IMG/VR virus record: IMGVR_UViG_3300025508_000069
Location: 1 to 34,742 of that record
Reading direction: 5' to 3' (one strand)
Length of the DNA stretch: 34,742 bases
Source: a virus
Shown here piece by piece: positions 24,041 through 32,410 of the stretch. Position 1 is the stretch's first letter. Every line of letters starts with the position of its first letter. Both the position numbers and the translations under genes were made by a program. Below the pieces are notes generated by a model. That model searched no databases and had not been told where the DNA came from. It saw nothing but the letters and a program-made list of their open reading frames with translations.

Positions 24041-24052
24041 ATATTTATTACT
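24041..24052 (+). promoter_or_regulatory. Candidate late promoter element (variant)
   Basis: ATATTTATTACT shares the ATATTTAT core of the repeated element and lies 29 bases before the ATG at 24082. The gap around it (23998-24081) is nearly all A/T; an imperfect inverted repeat (TCTTTTAAA...TTTAAAAAGA) stands just upstream. Confidence 0.35.
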
Positions 24053-24081
24053 ATAATAGGAAAAATCAAAAGGCAAATAAT

Positions 24082-24738
24082 ATGGGATATTTAGATAATT
24101 CATCGATAACAGTAGATGCTATTCTTACCAAAAAGGGAAGAGAGTTGTTATCAAAAGGGAGAGATTTCTTTGTAATTAGTCAATTTGCATTAGCAGATGA
24201 TGAAGTAGATTACGAATTATGGAATCCAGCACATCCACTAGGGTCAGATTACTATGGCGTAATCATAGAGAATATGCCAATCGTAGAAGCAGTGACTGAT
24301 GAGAACTATTCACTAAGATACAAACTCTTAACTTTACCAAAAAATACAATCAGAATTCCTATTGTATCAACAAACCCAGCGGTAATTAACATAGAAGAGG
24401 GTAGCGCTTCAACTGTAGTAACTTGTAATACTGTAAATGGTCAAAATACACTTGGGTATACAGTTACACTACTTAATTCAGATGCAGCTAGCATAGTTGG
24501 TGATGGTAAAGGTGTTGCAAACAACACAGATGTAGTTGGTGCAAACGAAGATAGGCGTAGTGTTTCAATAAGTACAGGCAGAACATTTACACTTACACCT
24601 AAAATATTACCTGATGAAACACAGATTTCAACTAAACTTATTATAGTTGGTAATGAAACTGGTGGGAGTACTGAAATTGAAGTAACGATTACAGATAACC
24701 CAGATGTTAACAACTTCAGTAACACAATAGGAAATTAA
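24082..24738 (+). CDS. Tail structural protein with possible Ig-like C-terminal domain (218 aa)
   Basis: The N-terminal 95 residues (MGYLDNSSITVDAILTKKGR, then ISQFALADDEVDYELWNP) form a well-defined domain that I associate from memory with structural proteins of T4-like marine phages. The exact position in the virion is unknown. The C-terminal 115 residues alternate in the manner of an Ig-like beta sandwich (VINIEEGSASTVVTC, then TKLIIVGNETGGSTEIEVTI), a fold often displayed on phage surfaces for weak binding to cells or sugars. AAAAGGCAAATAAT precedes the ATG, a weak Shine-Dalgarno. The next gene begins 21 bases after the stop. Confidence 0.65.
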   Translation: MGYLDNSSITVDAILTKKGRELLSKGRDFFVISQFALADDEVDYELWNPAHPLGSDYYGVIIENMPIVEAVTDENYSLRYKLLTLPKNTIRIPIVSTNPAVINIEEGSASTVVTCNTVNGQNTLGYTVTLLNSDAASIVGDGKGVANNTDVVGANEDRRSVSISTGRTFTLTPKILPDETQISTKLIIVGNETGGSTEIEVTITDNPDVNNFSNTIGN

Positions 24739-24759
24739 GAATACTAAAAGGAAAAAAAT

Positions 24760-25842
24760 ATGGCAATTTTACCAGCAGGTTCGTTTAATACACAGAGAAG
24801 AGTATATACGGCATTTAAAGTAGGTGATGTAGTTGAAGGTGGAGTCGAAAGAGTCACTAGAGGATTATGGAGTGGTAACGTAGGTACGTTAGCAGCATAC
24901 CACACATCATCAGCACAATCAGCAACTCAGAAATCATATTACTATGAGATTTTTAATGGGGTTTCAACATTAGCAACATCAGAAGCACAATACTCAGTAA
25001 CATATGGACATAATGCTGGTAGTGGTTCATTGGGCCAGAATGAAGATTCACCATCAAACGCAATCTATTCTCAATACGCACAAATATTACTTCCTGATAA
25101 TCAGAGAGTATTTAAATTTAATAGTATTGCATCGGAACATATATACGCTATCAATATGAATCGTGCTAGATTAAAAGATAGATTAGACCCAGGCAATTTC
25201 CAAATAGGATTAGCAACATTAAGTGGTAGTTTTACTCCTAACATTTATCATACAGGTTCTAACGTAGAAGTTTCAACAAATCTTAAAGTAGTAACTTTAA
25301 TTGATGATTCAGCTGATACTCAACAATCGGCAACTCAAATCGGTAGAGTATATAATTTAGTATCAGGTTCTATTACAGATGGTATTCACTCACCAAAAAC
25401 GCATTATGGTACAGTATTCCCAGAGCAGGGTGTTATTGTTTTAAACGCAGATACTTTAAATTCAGAGTTAGATTTTGGAACTGTAACTGGTTCAAATGTT
25501 AATGGTGATAATGCATTTAAATTGCATACATCCATTAGTGGGGCAGCTGCACTAAATTCTACATATGGGTTTGCAGCAAGAAACGAAGAAAAAGTACAAT
25601 CAACCTTTTATTTTGTAAGAGCTAAAAACGCTGAGTACAACTTTTCAAACAACCCATCATTTGTAACGGGTTCAAATGGGGCATTCAACCAACCAACATT
25701 TGTAAACAATCCTAAAGCATACATAACTACTGTTGGTTTATATAGTAGTATGCAAGAATTATTAGCAGTTGCTAAATTATCACAACCAATTTTGAAATCA
25801 TTTTCATCAGAAGTTCTTGTGAAGGTAAAACTAGACTTTTAA
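24760..25842 (+). CDS. Tail structural protein with shared C-terminal module (360 aa)
   Basis: The protein is rich in Ser, Thr, Asn and Gly with beta-type alternation and has no enzyme motif. The C-terminal segment (about 285-360) contains NNPSFV, AYITTVGLYSSMQELLAVAK and VKVKLDF. The same arrangement recurs in the next gene (NPTLR, YFTTIGLYNKEFELIAVGK, VKVRFDL), so the two are paralogous at that end, perhaps a common attachment module. AAAAGGAAAAAAAT before the ATG is Shine-Dalgarno-like. A strong terminator 20 bases after the stop marks this as the last gene of its transcript. Confidence 0.65.
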   Translation: MAILPAGSFNTQRRVYTAFKVGDVVEGGVERVTRGLWSGNVGTLAAYHTSSAQSATQKSYYYEIFNGVSTLATSEAQYSVTYGHNAGSGSLGQNEDSPSNAIYSQYAQILLPDNQRVFKFNSIASEHIYAINMNRARLKDRLDPGNFQIGLATLSGSFTPNIYHTGSNVEVSTNLKVVTLIDDSADTQQSATQIGRVYNLVSGSITDGIHSPKTHYGTVFPEQGVIVLNADTLNSELDFGTVTGSNVNGDNAFKLHTSISGAAALNSTYGFAARNEEKVQSTFYFVRAKNAEYNFSNNPSFVTGSNGAFNQPTFVNNPKAYITTVGLYSSMQELLAVAKLSQPILKSFSSEVLVKVKLDF

Positions 25843-25862
25843 TAATTAAGAATATATAATTC

Positions 25863-25904
25863 AAAAATGCCGTAAGTGTTTAAGTATGTTTACGGCATTT
25901 TTTG
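25863..25904 (+). terminator. Strong rho-independent terminator
   Basis: AAAAATGCCGTAA (25863-25875) and TTACGGCATTTTT (25890-25902) form a perfect 13-bp stem with a 14-base loop, the T run lying at the 3' side of the stem. It ends the transcript of the tail genes before the separate element at 25943. The inverse A run also makes it a plausible terminator on the opposite strand. Confidence 0.93.
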
Positions 25905-25942
25905 TTTATACTCATATCTTAGTATTAATAAATTATAAATTC

Positions 25943-25954
25943 ATATTTATAATA
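25943..25954 (+). promoter_or_regulatory. Candidate late promoter element (exact copy)
   Basis: ATATTTATAATA, identical to 2973 and 32379, stands 18 bases before the ATG at 25973 and follows a strong terminator, so a promoter is required here. The nearby TATAAAT (25934) makes an inverted repeat with it. Confidence 0.55.
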
Positions 25955-25972
25955 GAATCTAAGGATTAATAT

Positions 25973-27823
25973 ATGGCAGATGCTTACAAACCCATAAACG
26001 GGGGTGGGTTACAACAATACCCATACAACGCTCATAAAAGATGGGTGGTGACTGATAGTAATTACCGTCAGGCTCAATATGATATGTCTATATTAAAAGG
26101 TATATCACCACTATACAATGAAAAAGTGCCACTATCATCATCGGTTGATGGTGAGAATGTTGCTGATTCAACGCAGTTAGATAATTCTAATTCTAATAGT
26201 ACTACATTTCTGTCTTCTAAGGAGCAGAAGGTTGTTTGGTCTGGTTTAAATCAAATGTTTTTTAAACACAGGCCTAATAATGAGCGAGACCTCTACACAT
26301 CAGCTTCTATATTTTCAATCCCACATAATAGATTGGGTGATGGTATAAAACCGTTAAGTATAAATATAAGCGATATATCAACTTATAACCTACTTGGTTC
26401 TGGATTTACTATTATTGATAGAAAGATTGATGAGTATCATGGGTATCTTACTGATACTGCATTAAATACAGGCTCATATGTTCCATTCGCATCATTAGTT
26501 GGTTATTGGGGATTTAACGATGAAGTAGTACCTCGTAGTACTAGCTTAGATAAAGTTATATTTGATAGAAGTGGTTATACGAATCACGCAACAGGTAAAA
26601 ACTTAGTATATGAGCCAGGTATTCTTACATCAGGCACTGCATCTGTAGCATCAGGCACATCAGTAAAATTCAATGGTACTGATTCGTATATTCTAATTAA
26701 ACAGAAACCTATATATAATTTTGTAAAAGGTAATGATTACGCAATTTCATTATGGACTGATTTACCAGCATCACAATCTGATGCATCCGAAGATTACAAT
26801 TGGATTTTAAATAAACGTGGTACTTTTTTAGATTATGGAAAAGATAAGAAATTAAATGATGTTACAAGACGTAGAAATATAGAAAGCCCAATATTCCCAT
26901 ATGATGTAAAGGTTTACAATCAAAATACATCTAATAATGGTAAGGTTGTAATATCAATGTCAGATGGAATTAGAACCCCATTAGCAACATCAACTACACT
27001 TGTAAATGATGGACAACATCATGTTGTACTTAATAAAAATGGCTCTCTTTTAGAATTATGGGTTGATGGTACTAAAGAATCATCATCTTCAATAAATCTT
27101 AGAGGTGATGTATGGAATGATTATGATATATTATTAGGTTCTAAATTTACATCTGAGGGTGTATGGGATGTAGGTGAGGAATTCAACACATTAACAGGCT
27201 CATTAGATGAGGTTAGAATGTATAGACGTTCATTAACTGAAACTGAAATCGTAGGATTATCAGATAACGATTGGAGAACTGGCTCGGCATATCAAAGTGA
27301 TATAGTTGGGGAAGTTTTTTACAATCATGGTATAGCAGTAGTATCAGACCCTCGCCCTAAATATAAAAATGTTATGGTGGGTGCAACTGGTAATTGGGAT
27401 TATGGGCAAAACTTCGGATTCACAACAAAATACAAATCAACAAAAAAACTATTTGAAACATCAGTTTTATGTGAAGTTAATCGAAATGAATTTATTATAT
27501 CACAGAATCCTACATTAAGAAAGAATAACGATGTTACTTCAGAATTACTAAAACCATTCATTACAGGTTCGGATTTTAATAATTATTTTACAACAATAGG
27601 ATTATATAATAAAGAATTTGAATTAATAGCAGTAGGTAAACTTGCAACCGCTATCAAAAATAGAGATGAAGCTGATATCACAGTAAAAGTTAGATTTGAC
27701 TTAGATGGTGCATTTGGAAAACCTGTTGTACCTGTATTAAGTGAATCAATTAATTATACAATAAGTGAAGATAGTGCCAATAGCGGAAGCTTCGTTTGGA
27801 ATCGGCAAATAAATAAAAATTAA
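25973..27823 (+). CDS. LamG-domain tail protein (616 aa)
   Basis: After a polar N-terminal region (1-170), residues of about 180-430 form a LamG/concanavalin-like sandwich. Markers are LVGYWGFNDE, SVKFNGTDSYILI, DGQHHVVLNKNGSLLELWVD and LTGSLDEVRMYRRSLTETEI. Such domains on phage tails bind surface sugars, so this is a likely receptor-contact protein. Residues of about 500-580 carry the module shared with the previous gene (YFTTIGLYNKEFELIAVGK, VKVRFDLDG). TAAGGATTAATAT before the ATG is Shine-Dalgarno-like, and an exact copy of the candidate late element stands upstream. The endonuclease gene starts four bases after its stop, yet that gene is of a different functional class. Confidence 0.8.
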   Translation: MADAYKPINGGGLQQYPYNAHKRWVVTDSNYRQAQYDMSILKGISPLYNEKVPLSSSVDGENVADSTQLDNSNSNSTTFLSSKEQKVVWSGLNQMFFKHRPNNERDLYTSASIFSIPHNRLGDGIKPLSINISDISTYNLLGSGFTIIDRKIDEYHGYLTDTALNTGSYVPFASLVGYWGFNDEVVPRSTSLDKVIFDRSGYTNHATGKNLVYEPGILTSGTASVASGTSVKFNGTDSYILIKQKPIYNFVKGNDYAISLWTDLPASQSDASEDYNWILNKRGTFLDYGKDKKLNDVTRRRNIESPIFPYDVKVYNQNTSNNGKVVISMSDGIRTPLATSTTLVNDGQHHVVLNKNGSLLELWVDGTKESSSSINLRGDVWNDYDILLGSKFTSEGVWDVGEEFNTLTGSLDEVRMYRRSLTETEIVGLSDNDWRTGSAYQSDIVGEVFYNHGIAVVSDPRPKYKNVMVGATGNWDYGQNFGFTTKYKSTKKLFETSVLCEVNRNEFIISQNPTLRKNNDVTSELLKPFITGSDFNNYFTTIGLYNKEFELIAVGKLATAIKNRDEADITVKVRFDLDGAFGKPVVPVLSESINYTISEDSANSGSFVWNRQINKN

Positions 27824-27826
27824 GTT

Positions 27827-28249
27827 ATGGCAAAAGGTAATTGGAGTCACATCCAAAAGTCAAAAGGACATAAGAGTGGGTTGGAAACTCGTATAGATGA
27901 ACAACTCCAATCACAAGGTATTGATGGTGAATACGAACAACACGAAGTAAAGTACATCATACCACAAACAAATCATACTTACAGACCTGATTTTAGATTA
28001 CCTAATGGTATCTTCATTGAGTCTAAGGGTTGGTTTCTTCCAGAGGATAGAAAGAAGCATTTACTTATCAAAGAACAAAACCCTAATATAGATTTAAGGT
28101 TTGTTTTACAATCACCAAACGGTAAAATATATAAGGGTTCTAAAACTACATATTCCCAATGGTGTGAGAAGCATGGGTTCAAATGGGCTGGTAAGGAAAT
28201 ACCACAATCGTGGATAGATGAAAAAGAAAGTGTAAATTTCTTTGGTTAA
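27827..28249 (+). CDS. T7-type endonuclease I (Holliday-junction resolvase)
   Basis: This PDDEXK-type nuclease cuts branched DNA such as Holliday junctions. The catalytic residues fall at the same positions as in T7 endonuclease I: Glu20 (GLE), Asp55 (YRPDF), Glu65 and Lys67 (IESKG). Family patterns also match at DRKKHLLIKEQNP (74-86), LRFVLQSPNGKIYKGSKTTY (90-109) and WCEKHGFKWA (112-121). The length is 140 residues against 149 in T7, so the gene is complete. T4 itself uses a different enzyme (endonuclease VII) for debranching before packaging, so this is a replacement. It starts four bases after a tail gene, and its own 3' end carries the promoter for the primase gene. Confidence 0.93.
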   Translation: MAKGNWSHIQKSKGHKSGLETRIDEQLQSQGIDGEYEQHEVKYIIPQTNHTYRPDFRLPNGIFIESKGWFLPEDRKKHLLIKEQNPNIDLRFVLQSPNGKIYKGSKTTYSQWCEKHGFKWAGKEIPQSWIDEKESVNFFG

Positions 28250-28272
28250 TCCAAATATTATTTGTATATTTG
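28241..28272 (+). promoter_or_regulatory. Perfect Bacteroidota-type promoter before the primase
   Basis: TTTG at 28241-28244, exactly 20 bases, then TATATTTG at 28265-28272: every consensus base matches. The -33 element lies in the last codons of the endonuclease gene. The -7 box ends only seven bases before the ATG at 28280, so the transcript would start at or next to the start codon. Confidence 0.75.
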
Positions 28273-28279
28273 TTTCTAT

Positions 28280-29218
28280 ATGGAAGATAGACTATTAACA
28301 TTACTGGAATCGGTAATAGGTATTTCGAAGAAAACATCAGGAAATAACTATGCCTTTTATTCTCCATTCGCAGAACATTATAAACCAAAGTTAGAGATAA
28401 ACATTGAGTTAAACGCCGAAGGTAACAACCCTTGGCATTGTTGGATATCCGATGAAAAGGGTAAAACTATAAACTCATTATTCAGAAAGTTAAAGGTATC
28501 TAAGGATGTTTGGGATGAGCATAATTCCATATTCAGTAAGAAATATAAATTCCAAAATTTACCAATAAACGAACAGACTGGTAATAATTTGGTCGTATTA
28601 CCAACGGAATACCAGCCATTATGGAAGCCATCATCCTCAGTTATTAGAAAACACGCATTACGTTATTTAGACCAGCGTGGGGTTTCCGCATCTGATATTA
28701 TAAAGTATAGTATTGGGTATTGTGAGGATGGTGATTATAAACATAAAATAATTGTACCATCATATGATTTTAATGGTAGATTGAATTATTTCGTAGGTAG
28801 AAGTTTTTATGATACCACATACAAACATAAGAATCCAACTGTATCTAAAGATGTAGTGGGGTTTGATATGCTTGTTAATTGGGATTTACCAATTGTTATA
28901 TGTGAGGGTGTTTATGATGCAATCGCAATACGAATGAACGCAATACCACTATTCGGTAAATCACCACAATCAGAACTACAAAAGAAGATAATAGGTAAAG
29001 GTGTAAAGAAGATTTACATCGCATTAGATTCAGATGCTTTCACTAACGCATTAAGATTTGCACAAAATCTAATGAATGAGGGTGTTAGTGTCCACATAAT
29101 AGAACTTAAAGATTCAGACCCATCCGAAATGGGATTTGATGATTTTTACAAATTAATGAAAAATACAAAAGAACTTACTCTAACTAAATTGATGGAGTAT
29201 AAGCTAATGGGTGTATGA
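28280..29218 (+). CDS. DnaG-type DNA primase with degenerate zinc finger
   Basis: The primase makes RNA primers for lagging-strand synthesis. The toprim core is clear: ICEGVYDA (Glu209, Asp213), IALDSDA (Asp250, Asp252) and KDSDPSEMG (277-285), all needed for metal-dependent catalysis. The N-terminal zinc-finger region is recognisable but degraded: SPFAEHYKPKL (28-38) and WHCWIS (52-57), where four Cys ligands would be expected but only Cys54 (with His33 and His53) remains. The length is 312 residues (T4 gp61 has 342). The start at 28280 follows the promoter; an upstream TTG at 28262 lies inside the -7 box and is rejected. The stop overlaps the next start (ATGA), which couples it to the nuclease fusion. 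Confidence 0.88.
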   Translation: MEDRLLTLLESVIGISKKTSGNNYAFYSPFAEHYKPKLEINIELNAEGNNPWHCWISDEKGKTINSLFRKLKVSKDVWDEHNSIFSKKYKFQNLPINEQTGNNLVVLPTEYQPLWKPSSSVIRKHALRYLDQRGVSASDIIKYSIGYCEDGDYKHKIIVPSYDFNGRLNYFVGRSFYDTTYKHKNPTVSKDVVGFDMLVNWDLPIVICEGVYDAIAIRMNAIPLFGKSPQSELQKKIIGKGVKKIYIALDSDAFTNALRFAQNLMNEGVSVHIIELKDSDPSEMGFDDFYKLMKNTKELTLTKLMEYKLMGV

Positions 29219-32200
29219 GAAATATAACTAAGATTAAGTATGCTGGAAAGGTAAATAAGATTTACCATATAGCAGATGTACATATTAGAAATTTAAAAAG
29301 ACACTCAGAGTATAGAGATGTATTTAAGAATTTATATAAATACATTTCAGAAACAAAGACAGAAGATTCAATTATAGTATTAGCCGGTGATATAGTTCAC
29401 GCTAAAACGGATATGACTCCTGAAGTTATAGAGATGACTCAAACGTTCCTAAAAGAATTATCAAATTTACTACCAACGGTATTAATACCAGGCAATCACG
29501 ATGCAAACTTAAATAACCCATCGAGGTTAGATGCGTTATCTCCAATTGTTAATGCGCTAAATCATTCCAATTTACATTATCTAAAGGATGATGGTGTTTG
29601 GAGTATGGGTGGGTTAACATTCTCACATTCATCGGTATTTGGTGAATCAAAAGAAATAATCCCATCGGATGAAGTTAATGGTGATTACAAAATCGCATTA
29701 TATCATGGGCCTGTTGATAGGGTTGAAACTGAGCATGGATTCCAAATTGAGAATAAAAACGTAAATGTAGAATCATTTGATGGTTACGATTTAGTTCTAT
29801 TAGGAGATATTCACGTTCCAAACCAATCATTAAATTCAGAAGGTACTATTAAGTATTGTGGTTCAACTATTATGCAGAATCATGGTGAAGCTAAATATCC
29901 AGAGCATGGTATATTAGTTTGGGATGTTTCGACTAAAGAATCTGAGTTCGTTCCAATCCACAACGATTATGGGTACGTTACGGTGGACGTAGATGGTGGT
30001 AAAATAGTTGGTAACCCAATCATACCAAATAAGCCTCGAATGAGGGTTAGAGTGAAGGATACAACCCAATCTGATTTAAAGACTATATTAGCTGATATTA
30101 GAGTAGGCCGAAAAGTGCAGGAAGTTACAATCCAAAAGGTAATAACTGATACAAAGGATTCCACAGGCAGTACATCTGTAATCTTACAAAATGTAAGAGA
30201 TGTTGGGTTTCAAAATAAGCTTATTGAAGATTTCCTATCAGATAGATTCGTTGTTAGTGATGAACACTTAGAGGTTATCCGAAATATAAACAACGATATA
30301 AACTCCAAGCTAAGTCCAGCAGTAGGAATGAAGAATATTATATGGAAGCCAAAGACATTTGAGTTTTCTAATATGTTTTCATATGGTAGTGATAACACAA
30401 TTGATTTCAGTCAGATGAAAGGCGCTTATGGCATATTCGCTCCAAACGCTAGTGGTAAATCATCACTATGGGATGCACTATCGTTTTGTTTATTTGATAG
30501 ATGTTCCCGTACAAGCAAAGCACTTGATGTTTTAAATTATTCAAAGAATTCATTTGAATGTAAGTTTAACTTCGAAATTAACGGAGTAGATTATTTTATT
30601 GAACGTATTGCTAAGAAATCACCAAAGCGTGGTACTGTGAAGGTTGATGTTAACTTTTTCAGAATCAATGAGGATGGTTCTAATGAATCATTAAATGGAG
30701 AAGAACGTAGAGATACAAATTCAATGATTAGGCAGTATGTGGGTTCGTATGAGGACTTTACATTAACTGCAATGTCAAACCAATCTAATAGTAGTGGGTT
30801 CATTGAGAAAACACAAAAAGAGAGAAAAGAACTTCTTGCTCAATTCTTAGATATGGATGTATTTGAGGAACTATATTTTGTTGCAAACGAAGAAATCAAA
30901 GAATTAAGTGCTTTACTTAAAGATTATAAAAACCAAAACTTTACAGAGAAATTATCAGAAGCTAAGGATAGTTTAGTTGAAAATGAATCCGTACTATCAG
31001 ATGTTCAATCTAAATTAAATACACATCGTATAACAAAAGAAAAGATAACATCACAAATTGAGCTATTAATTCTAAAGTTAATTTCAGTCGACTCTACAAT
31101 AATTAATATCGATAAACTACATACTCTTAACAAATCACTTGGCAGTAATCTTAAATCAAAATCAAATGAGTGTACAGGTTACACCGATTCATTAGTATTA
31201 ATGTTAGATAAATTATCAAAAATTGAATCTGAATTTGAATCATACGACTTGATTGATTTAAAATCAAAGTATGTTAACTTTGAAAAATTTACTAAAATAA
31301 AAGATTATCTTCAAGAAGATTTGGATACAACAAATACTGAGATAATACATAAACAAAAACATTTAGATGGTATTGGTTCACTTTCATTTGATGATAATTG
31401 TGAACATTGTATTGCAAATAAAAACACACCATTTGCAAAACAAGCACAATCTTTAGAAACTGAAATAAAAGATTTATTAAAACACAAAAAAGAAAAACAA
31501 CTTGAATTTGATGAAGCTTGTATAAATAAAGCAAAGTTTGATGTTTCTGATATATTATCTAAAGTTAACAATTTACAGATATCAATTGATGATTATGAGA
31601 ATAAAATTGATAAGTTAGAGTTAGAATCAAAATCATGTAACTTAGAACTAACCGAGCTACAGACTCAAATTGATACAGTTAATGCTGATATTCAAAAATC
31701 AAATGAGCAAAAGGAATCGGTTGAGCATAACTCTAAAATACAATTAGAAATCGATAGTAGGAAAGAATCTCTAACCGAAATAGATAATCTTATTGATGAA
31801 ACAAATGATGAGTTAATTGATGTTAGTGGTAATATTCGTATTGCAAAGAACACAATTGAAACTGTCAATGATTCAATTAATAAGTTAGATTATATGGAAC
31901 GTAAGTATGAAGGGTATGAGTATTACCTTAAATGCGTTAAGAGGGATGGGATACCATATGAGTTAATATCAGATGTATTACCTAAGTTGGAGGTTGAAAT
32001 TAATAATATATTACAACCAATCGTAGATTTTCAGATACTACTTAATACTGATGGGAAAAACATTAATTCATACATTGCATATGGTGATGAAGAATTTTGG
32101 CCATTAGAGTTAACAAGTGGTATGGAGAAGTTTATATCATCGGTAGCAATCCGAACGGCACTTATCAACGTTTCAAACTTACCAAGACCAAACTTCATTG

Positions 32201-32388
32201 CAATTGATGAAGGATTTGGTTCATTAGATAGTGATAACTTCAACTCTCTATATTTATTATTTGATTACCTAAAGAGTCAATTTGACTTTTTAGTAACAAT
32301 ATCTCACATTGATAAAACGAGAGATATGGTAGACCAAATTATAGATATATCCAAAGTTGATGGATTTTCATCTATTAGATATTTATAA
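29215..32388 (+). CDS. gp47-gp46: Single-chain Mre11-Rad50 (gp47-gp46) nuclease/ATPase fusion
   Basis: The complex processes DNA ends for recombination-dependent replication and repair. Here both subunits form one chain of 1057 residues. The Mre11-like part (about 1-340) has IADVH (Asp21, His23), AGDIVH (Asp59), GNHD (93-96), YHG (His164) and LGDIH (198-200), a full metal-site set. The Rad50-like part (about 375-1057) has Walker A as APNASGKSS (409-417), coiled coils, a zinc-hook CEHC (729-732), a signature-like LTSGME (966-971) and Walker B IAIDEGFGSLD (995-1005). In T4 gp47 (339 aa) and gp46 (560 aa) are separate genes. The frame is continuous, with no stop or programmed frameshift between the parts. 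It begins inside the primase stop (ATGA) and ends within an ATATTTATAATA element. Confidence 0.93.
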   Translation: MRNITKIKYAGKVNKIYHIADVHIRNLKRHSEYRDVFKNLYKYISETKTEDSIIVLAGDIVHAKTDMTPEVIEMTQTFLKELSNLLPTVLIPGNHDANLNNPSRLDALSPIVNALNHSNLHYLKDDGVWSMGGLTFSHSSVFGESKEIIPSDEVNGDYKIALYHGPVDRVETEHGFQIENKNVNVESFDGYDLVLLGDIHVPNQSLNSEGTIKYCGSTIMQNHGEAKYPEHGILVWDVSTKESEFVPIHNDYGYVTVDVDGGKIVGNPIIPNKPRMRVRVKDTTQSDLKTILADIRVGRKVQEVTIQKVITDTKDSTGSTSVILQNVRDVGFQNKLIEDFLSDRFVVSDEHLEVIRNINNDINSKLSPAVGMKNIIWKPKTFEFSNMFSYGSDNTIDFSQMKGAYGIFAPNASGKSSLWDALSFCLFDRCSRTSKALDVLNYSKNSFECKFNFEINGVDYFIERIAKKSPKRGTVKVDVNFFRINEDGSNESLNGEERRDTNSMIRQYVGSYEDFTLTAMSNQSNSSGFIEKTQKERKELLAQFLDMDVFEELYFVANEEIKELSALLKDYKNQNFTEKLSEAKDSLVENESVLSDVQSKLNTHRITKEKITSQIELLILKLISVDSTIINIDKLHTLNKSLGSNLKSKSNECTGYTDSLVLMLDKLSKIESEFESYDLIDLKSKYVNFEKFTKIKDYLQEDLDTTNTEIIHKQKHLDGIGSLSFDDNCEHCIANKNTPFAKQAQSLETEIKDLLKHKKEKQLEFDEACINKAKFDVSDILSKVNNLQISIDDYENKIDKLELESKSCNLELTELQTQIDTVNADIQKSNEQKESVEHNSKIQLEIDSRKESLTEIDNLIDETNDELIDVSGNIRIAKNTIETVNDSINKLDYMERKYEGYEYYLKCVKRDGIPYELISDVLPKLEVEINNILQPIVDFQILLNTDGKNINSYIAYGDEEFWPLELTSGMEKFISSVAIRTALINVSNLPRPNFIAIDEGFGSLDSDNFNSLYLLFDYLKSQFDFLVTISHIDKTRDMVDQIIDISKVDGFSSIRYL

Positions 32389-32390
32389 TA
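32379..32390 (+). promoter_or_regulatory. Candidate late promoter element (exact copy)
   Basis: ATATTTATAATA overlaps the last codons and stop of the nuclease fusion and lies 20 bases before the ATG of the fibre gene at 32411. It would let the fibre gene be read late while the upstream cassette uses a host-type promoter. Confidence 0.5.
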
Positions 32391-32410
32391 AAGAAAACAA
32401 CGGAGCGTGA

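Noticed and set aside
28262-28279. Upstream TTG start for the primase
   Set aside because: It lies inside the -7 promoter box and adds six residues without conservation value; ATG at 28280 is better.
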